Shown here piece after piece: positions 12,328 through 16,729 of a DNA stretch of 16,729 nt; the first letter of the stretch is position 1; each line of letters begins with the position of its first letter. Below the pieces are notes generated by a model. It was given only the letters and a program-made list of their open reading frames with translations, made no database searches and was not told the origin of the DNA. The stretch is from the NCBI GenBank assembly GCA_030044485.1, contig JASHVQ010000247.1, positions 1 to 16,729 on the forward strand. Reading direction: 5' to 3'. A program made the position numbers and the translations under genes. Source of the DNA: Methylovirgula sp. GTDB taxonomy: Bacteria; Pseudomonadota; Alphaproteobacteria; Rhizobiales; Beijerinckiaceae.

Positions 12328-14148
12328 GTGCCGGTCTGCAGCAAAGGCCGTCTCAAGGTCGTTGCGACATCCGCGGCCGCGATGCTCGTCGCCGCCGCCA
12401 ACGCACCCGCCTGCGCGCAGGAGGCGCCGACCGACATCGGGCCGCCCTATGTCCCGGCGCAGGACAATGCCGCGCCCCCGCCACGTTATGTCGCTCCGCC
12501 CGCCGACGAGGAAAATCCCGGTCCCGCCGCTCCCAATGCCGGCGCCGCGCAAGGCCCCGCCGCACAAGCCCCCGCCGCGCCTTATGAACCGCAGCCTTCG
12601 CCCGATCAGCAGATCATCGACCAGGAGGGCCTCGGACTGCATGGCACGGATCTGCCGCCGCTCGAGACGCAAGGCTCGCCGGCGGCCGAAAACCAGGCGC
12701 CCTCCGACGTCAATCCGCTTGCCGCTCCCGAACCGCAATATGGCTTGCCCGCCCCGATCACCGACACATCCGACTATACCAATTACGGCAAGGCGAGGCC
12801 GAAGAAGCCCAAGCTCTATCATTTGCCGAAGTTGCAGCAGCCCGGCGCGCTGAAGTTGCCGCCGCTCGAGACCTATAAGACCGCCCCCGACACACAGCCG
12901 CGCGGCAGCAATCCGCCTTATTACGATCCGGCCGATCCCGGTCCCTCGACCGCCGTCATTCCGACTCTGCCGCGCCCGGCTCCCGCGAAGCCCGATCCGA
13001 CGCCTTTCGCGCCGGTCGGCATCGACGTCGGCTCGCTGCGCCTCTATCCCTATGTCGAAGCCGACGGCGGCTACGACACCAATCCCAACCGCTTGGCGCA
13101 GCAGGTTCAAGCCTCGCCCTTCGTCTATGGGGAAACGGGGCTGAAGCTCGAGTCGCTATGGTCGCAAAACAGTTTCACGGCCGATTTGCGCGGCGGCTAT
13201 TACGACTATTTCGAAGTGCCGGCGGCCAATCGCCCCGATGCCGCCGGAACCATCACCGGCCGCGTCGACGTCACACGGCAGACGCAGATCAATCTCATCG
13301 GCACGTTCGACATCGAGACGCAGCAGCCGGGCTCGCCGATTTTCGCCATTCCCAACAGCGTCTTCATCACCAATCGGCCGCTCGTCGTCACGCTTGGCCA
13401 ATCGGCCGGGGTGACTGAGGAGTTCAACCGTCTCGCGGTGAGCCTGACCGGCGCGTTCACCGGCTATATTTTCGGCAATGCGACGCAATCCGACGGCACC
13501 GAACTCTTGCTCTCGCAGGACGATTACAACGACTATGCCGCCATCGCCAAGGCTGGCTACGAGATCACCCCCGGCCTCATACCCTTTATTCAAGTGACGG
13601 GAGATGCGCGCCGCTACGCCGATTATCTCGACGTCTACGGATTCGCGCGCAATTCGAACGGCGTTGCGTTCGAGGCCGGCACGACGTTCGAATTCACCCG
13701 CCTGCTGACCGGCCAGATCGGCGCGGGCTATGCGGAGCGCGTCTATGTCGATCCGCGCCTGCCCTTCTTCGACGCCCCGACCGTCGACGGCAAGTTGAAT
13801 TACGCCGTCACCCCGCTGACGACGATCAATTTGAACGTCGCGACCTTCCTTTCGGAAACGACTCTGGCTTTCGCTTCGGGCGCGGTCAGCCGCAGCGTCG
13901 GCCTGGGCGTGACGCATTCGCTCCTGCCGGACGTCACGCTCTCGGCGAACTTCACCTATCAGAACAACGTTTATGACGGCCAGCCGGTGACCGAAAATCT
14001 TTATACCGGCACGCTCAAGGCCGAATATGATCTCAACCGCAATATGGTCCTGACCGGCAGCTATGCGCATTCATGGTTCGAAAGCACGGAGCCGGGCGAG
14101 AATTTCGTCGACGACACCGTCATGCTCGGCTTGCGGCTGCAGGACTGA
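12328..14148 (+). CDS. Outer-membrane beta-barrel protein, putative porin 2 (PF10082-like)
   Basis: A 606-residue protein of the putative beta-barrel porin 2 type found in Hyphomicrobiales; function unknown, probably an outer-membrane channel or polysaccharide-related barrel. GTG 12328 is chosen: GAGGAG lies three bases before it, and it gives a signal peptide (KGRLKVVATSAAAMLVAAAN, cleavage near ACAQ). A TTG at 12289 is possible but has no ribosome site. Residues about 23-235 are a long Pro/Ala-rich, probably disordered leader carrying LPPLET twice (109-114, 177-182). The barrel starts near residue 240 (YPYVEADGGYDTNPNR) with alternating strands such as FTADLRGGYYDYFEV and LTGQIGAGYAERVYVD. 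The end (MLGLRLQD) lacks the classic terminal Phe. It converges on galU with only 5 bp between stops. Confidence 0.85.
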   Translation: MPVCSKGRLKVVATSAAAMLVAAANAPACAQEAPTDIGPPYVPAQDNAAPPPRYVAPPADEENPGPAAPNAGAAQGPAAQAPAAPYEPQPSPDQQIIDQEGLGLHGTDLPPLETQGSPAAENQAPSDVNPLAAPEPQYGLPAPITDTSDYTNYGKARPKKPKLYHLPKLQQPGALKLPPLETYKTAPDTQPRGSNPPYYDPADPGPSTAVIPTLPRPAPAKPDPTPFAPVGIDVGSLRLYPYVEADGGYDTNPNRLAQQVQASPFVYGETGLKLESLWSQNSFTADLRGGYYDYFEVPAANRPDAAGTITGRVDVTRQTQINLIGTFDIETQQPGSPIFAIPNSVFITNRPLVVTLGQSAGVTEEFNRLAVSLTGAFTGYIFGNATQSDGTELLLSQDDYNDYAAIAKAGYEITPGLIPFIQVTGDARRYADYLDVYGFARNSNGVAFEAGTTFEFTRLLTGQIGAGYAERVYVDPRLPFFDAPTVDGKLNYAVTPLTTINLNVATFLSETTLAFASGAVSRSVGLGVTHSLLPDVTLSANFTYQNNVYDGQPVTENLYTGTLKAEYDLNRNMVLTGSYAHSWFESTEPGENFVDDTVMLGLRLQD

Positions 14149-14153
14149 GATCG

Positions 14154-15044
14154 CTAGAGCTTGCCGACGAGGCTCTTGAGAAGCGCGCGAAACTCCCCCG
14201 CCACATCGGGATTGGCCAGTGCGAAGGCGACATTGGCGCCCAAAAATCCGAGCCGCGAGCCGCAATCATAGGTGCTGCCGTCGAAGCGCACCCCATGGAA
14301 GGCCTGTCGGGCGGCGAGCGCCTTCATGGCGTCGGTCAGTTGGATCTCGCCGCCCGCGCCTTTGGCGACCTTCTCGAGGATCGGAAAGATCTCGGGAGAG
14401 AGAATATAACGGCCCGAGATGATGAGGTTCGACGGCGCGCTGCCTTGCGGAGGTTTCTCGACCATGCCGGTGATCTCGAATGTGTCGCCATAGGTCTTGC
14501 CGACCGAAACGACTCCATATTTGTGGGTCTCGGCGGGCGGCACTTCTTCGACCGCGATGATATTGCCGCCGTGTTTCTCGTAGGCGGCGACGCATTGGGC
14601 AAGGCAACGCTCCTTCTTCGGGCCGCAGGCCATGGTCAGCATGTCGGGCAGCACGACGGCGAAAGGCTCGTCGCCGATGATGTCGCGCGCGCACCAGACG
14701 GCATGGCCGAGGCCGAGCGGCGCCTGTTGGCGCGTGAAGCTCATCGAGCCCGGCTTTGGCAAGTCGGCGAGCAAAGCCTGGCGTTCCTGGGTCTTGCCGC
14801 GCTTCAAAAGCACGTCTTCGAGCTCGTAGGCCGTGTCGAAATGATCTTCGATCACCGCCTTGTTGCGGCCGGTGACAAAGACGCAATGTTCGATCCCCGC
14901 TTCATGGGCTTCGTCGACCACATGCTGAAGAATCGGCCGGTCGACGACGGTGAGCATTTCCTTGGGGATTGACTTGGTCGCCGGCAGGAAGCGCGTCCCC
15001 AGACCGGCGACGGGAAAGACCGCCTTGCGTATGCTTTTGTTCAT
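14154..15044 (-). CDS. galU: UTP-glucose-1-phosphate uridylyltransferase
   Basis: Makes UDP-glucose from UTP and glucose-1-phosphate, the precursor for exopolysaccharide, LPS, trehalose and, through GalE, UDP-galactose; cytoplasmic. Length 296 matches bacterial GalU. Visible motifs are GLGTRFLPATKSIPKEML (14-31, nucleotide binding), ILQHVVDEAHEAGI, FAVVLPDML (metal/nucleotide Asp), VEEVPPAETHKYGVVSVG and GMVEKPP. Start is ATG 15044; the preceding bases lack a clear Shine-Dalgarno site. galE is divergent with 170 bp shared upstream, which points to coordinated but separate control. Its 3' end abuts the convergent porin gene. Confidence 0.97.
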   Translation of the reverse strand: MNKSIRKAVFPVAGLGTRFLPATKSIPKEMLTVVDRPILQHVVDEAHEAGIEHCVFVTGRNKAVIEDHFDTAYELEDVLLKRGKTQERQALLADLPKPGSMSFTRQQAPLGLGHAVWCARDIIGDEPFAVVLPDMLTMACGPKKERCLAQCVAAYEKHGGNIIAVEEVPPAETHKYGVVSVGKTYGDTFEITGMVEKPPQGSAPSNLIISGRYILSPEIFPILEKVAKGAGGEIQLTDAMKALAARQAFHGVRFDGSTYDCGSRLGFLGANVAFALANPDVAGEFRALLKSLVGKL

Positions 15045-15150
15045 TGAGAAGCCAAGGGTTCGAGGACGCTGATCGAGCCGGCCGACAAAGCGGCAGCGCA
15101 GCTGCTAAATTCAGACGTAGGATAGGGGCAAGCCCGGCGTCAACTGAGGC

Positions 15151-15166
15151 TTAAGCCGCCGATTAA
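15151..15166. promoter_or_regulatory. TTAA-N8-TTAA dyad in galU/galE divergent region
   Basis: TTAA at 15151-15154 and 15163-15166, 48 bp before galE. CtrA sites need a 7-base spacer, so this is one base off and probably not a true site. No strong sigma70 promoter was seen for either gene in the 170-bp region. Confidence 0.15.
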
Positions 15167-15214
15167 CCCGGCATTTCGTTCTGGCTGGCAGGATCGGCGC
15201 GAAAGGACGAGCCA

Positions 15215-16213
15215 ATGGCGATCTTGGTGACCGGGGGGGCCGGCTATATCGGCGGCCAAATGGTCCTGGCGCTGCTCGATGCCGGCGAAGAGGTCGTCGT
15301 GCTCGACGATCTTTCGACCGGCTTTGCTTGGGCCGTGCCCAAAGCGGCCGAACTCGTCATCGGAGACTGCGGCGATCAGGACCGGCTGCAGCAAATCGCC
15401 GCCGCCCACGACATCGAAGCGATCGCCCATTTCGCGGCGAAAATCGTCGTGCCGGATTCAGTCGCCGACCCACTCGGCTATTATTTCAGCAATACCGTCA
15501 AGGCCCGCGCTCTCGCCGAATTCGCCGTGCGTCACGGGATCAGGAACTTCATTTTTTCCTCGACCGCCGCCGTCTACGGGGAGCCGCCTGTCAATCCGAT
15601 CTTCGAGACGGCGCAACCGGCGCCGATCAATCCGTACGGACGATCCAAACTCATGGTCGAGTGGATGCTCGAGGACGCCGCCAAAGTTCATGATCTCTCC
15701 TATGTCGCCCTGCGCTACTTCAACGTAGCCGGTGCCGACCCGAAGGGCCGCCTTGGCCAGTCTACCCCTAACGCGACGCACCTAATTAAGGTTGCAGTGC
15801 AGGCCGCGCTCGGCATGCGCAACGGGATGGACGTCTTCGGCACCGATTATCCGACTCCGGACGGAACCTGCGTGCGCGACTACATCCAGGTCAGCGACCT
15901 CATCGGCGCCCATCTTCTGGCCCTCGGCCATTTGCGCGGCGGCGGAGAAAGCCTCGTGCTCAACTGTGGTTACGGGCATGGCCATTCGGTGCGCGAGGTC
16001 ATCGAGGTGGTGAAGAAAATTTCCGGTACGGACTTCGAAGTCCGCTTGGCGGGACGCCGCGCTGGCGATCCGGCGGCACTGGTGGCGGGTGCGCAGGCGA
16101 TCCGCAGCCGGCTCGGCTGGACGCCGCATTATGACGATCTCGCAGAGATCGTGCGCCAAGCGTACCAATGGGAACGCAAGTTGCGCGGCGCCACGCCGGC
16201 TCTGGCGCGCTGA
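15215..16213 (+). CDS. galE: UDP-glucose 4-epimerase
   Basis: Interconverts UDP-glucose and UDP-galactose with bound NAD+, using galU's product; extended SDR family. The 332-residue length is normal. The Rossmann motif TGGAGYIGG is at 6-14, FSSTAAVYG at 114-122 carries the Ser/Thr of the triad, and Y141-G-R-S-K145 is the catalytic YxxxK. VALRYFNVAGADP, PNATHLIKVAVQAALG and DYPTPDGTCVRDYIQVSDL are GalE-specific. ATG 15215 follows AAAGGA (15202-15207). It probably feeds surface polysaccharide rather than galactose use, because no galK or galT is nearby. Confidence 0.97.
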   Translation: MAILVTGGAGYIGGQMVLALLDAGEEVVVLDDLSTGFAWAVPKAAELVIGDCGDQDRLQQIAAAHDIEAIAHFAAKIVVPDSVADPLGYYFSNTVKARALAEFAVRHGIRNFIFSSTAAVYGEPPVNPIFETAQPAPINPYGRSKLMVEWMLEDAAKVHDLSYVALRYFNVAGADPKGRLGQSTPNATHLIKVAVQAALGMRNGMDVFGTDYPTPDGTCVRDYIQVSDLIGAHLLALGHLRGGGESLVLNCGYGHGHSVREVIEVVKKISGTDFEVRLAGRRAGDPAALVAGAQAIRSRLGWTPHYDDLAEIVRQAYQWERKLRGATPALAR

Positions 16214-16306
16214 AGATTCGGCATGCCTGATGACTGGCGTGCCGTTTATGGAGCGCGAATGAGAGGCGCAAAGGGCGACGGTCCGAAAGACCGCCGGGGA
16301 GTTCGG

Positions 16307-16729
16307 GTGAGCGATCCGGATGTTTTTTCCGAAACCACGCGAAAAGGCTGGGGCGCGCGGGTCGGCCAGAGCATCATAGGCCTCATCGTCGGCCTTTTGA
16401 TGGTGCCTGCGGCGATCGTTCTGCTCTGTTGGAACGAGGGACGCGCGGTCGAAGCGAGCAGCGCGCTCGACCGGGGCCTGCGCCAAGTCGTGGAGGTCAG
16501 TCCGGATCGCGTTCTTCCGGACAATGGCGGCAAGCTCGTTCATCTCGTCGGCGAGATCGTAACCTCGACCCCGGCGCGCGATCCGGCCTTCGACGTCGGC
16601 GGCGAGGATCTTTTGCGCCTGCGCCGCACGGTTGAAATGTATCAATGGAAAGAGGACGAGAACTCGACCGCCCAGCAATCTTCGGGCGGGTCGGAAGTCA
16701 CGCAGACGACCTACACCTATCATCGCGTC
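16307..16729 (+). CDS. TMEM43 family membrane protein, 5' part (runs off window)
   Basis: The frame is open to the last base, giving 141 codons. GTG 16307 is chosen, preceded by GGGGAG at about 8 bases, and yields MSDPDVFSETTRKGWGARVG; an ATG at 16259 would add 16 polar residues. A membrane segment at about 21-41 is followed by the family mark CWNEGRAVE (41-49), then GGKLVHLVGEIV and VEMYQWKE (near 110), which match the bacterial TMEM43-like proteins (PF07787). The function in bacteria is unknown; the family is conserved to humans. It starts 93 bp after galE on the same strand, with an uncertain link to it. Confidence 0.85.
   Translation, partial: MSDPDVFSETTRKGWGARVGQSIIGLIVGLLMVPAAIVLLCWNEGRAVEASSALDRGLRQVVEVSPDRVLPDNGGKLVHLVGEIVTSTPARDPAFDVGGEDLLRLRRTVEMYQWKEDENSTAQQSSGGSEVTQTTYTYHRV

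Noticed and set aside
13156..14070. Minus-strand open frame within the beta-barrel porin gene
   Set aside because: Shadow of the barrel coding sequence; no ribosome site and no family resemblance.
15745..15800. Locally less GC-biased codons in galE (CTA, ATT, GTT, GCA)
   Set aside because: Too short to claim transfer or gene conversion; the protein here is a normal conserved GalE segment.
1..16729. Mobile elements, CRISPR arrays, tRNA/rRNA genes, phage genes
   Set aside because: No transposase or integrase, no regularly spaced repeats, no cloverleaf with conserved tRNA positions and no phage protein was found by reading both strands.

Overview
The window looks like the chromosome of a GC-rich alphaproteobacterium in the order Hyphomicrobiales (Rhizobiales), possibly the Beijerinckiaceae/Methylocystaceae group; the family is an inference from gene content and protein style, not a database match. 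Supporting signs are the purL-bolA-grxD order, a cysteine-free L36, a GapR (DUF2312) protein, a DUF1036 protein, a PF10082-type beta-barrel porin with a long Pro/Ala-rich leader, and Irr/ICE-like half-sites before hemP. No mobile element, CRISPR array, tRNA or rRNA was seen.

Layout. 1-1843 (+): 3' end of purL, bolA, monothiol glutaredoxin grxD and rpmJ. 1948-2814 (+): exported TPR protein, convergent with pyk (2827-4251, -). 4482-8765 (-): four genes read in one direction, hemP, an OprB-type porin, a secreted NHL-like beta-propeller protein and a Tat-exported EfeB-type DyP peroxidase. The last two overlap at ATGA, and porin and propeller genes are 24 bp apart. 8766-9089 is a 324-bp gap with an AT-rich core holding two copies of a 19-bp motif, GTTTAGAANNNCTAYAATT on the minus strand. 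9090-9521 (-): DUF1036 protein. 9781-10959 (+): N-formylglutamate amidohydrolase-family protein and gapR. 11066-12199 (+): Old Yellow Enzyme-type alkene reductase. 12328-14148 (+): beta-barrel porin 2 with a long proline-rich leader. 14154-15044 (-): galU, divergent from galE (15215-16213, +). 16307-end (+): 5' part of a TMEM43-family membrane protein.

How the genes fit together. BolA and the CGFS glutaredoxin are known partners in Fe-S/iron handling. The most interesting block is hemP-oprB-NHL-DyP: a small haem-uptake/regulatory protein, an outer-membrane pore, a periplasmic propeller and a periplasmic haem peroxidase, placed behind two iron-control-element-like boxes, one of which contains an exact TATAAT. 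I infer an iron- or haem-responsive envelope module. A stable UUCG hairpin just after hemP suggests the downstream genes may be uncoupled or expressed at a different level. The block lies between pyk and the DUF1036/amidohydrolase/gapR genes, which I recall as neighbours in many relatives, so it may be an insertion into an old housekeeping neighbourhood. galU and galE supply UDP-glucose and UDP-galactose for surface polysaccharide.
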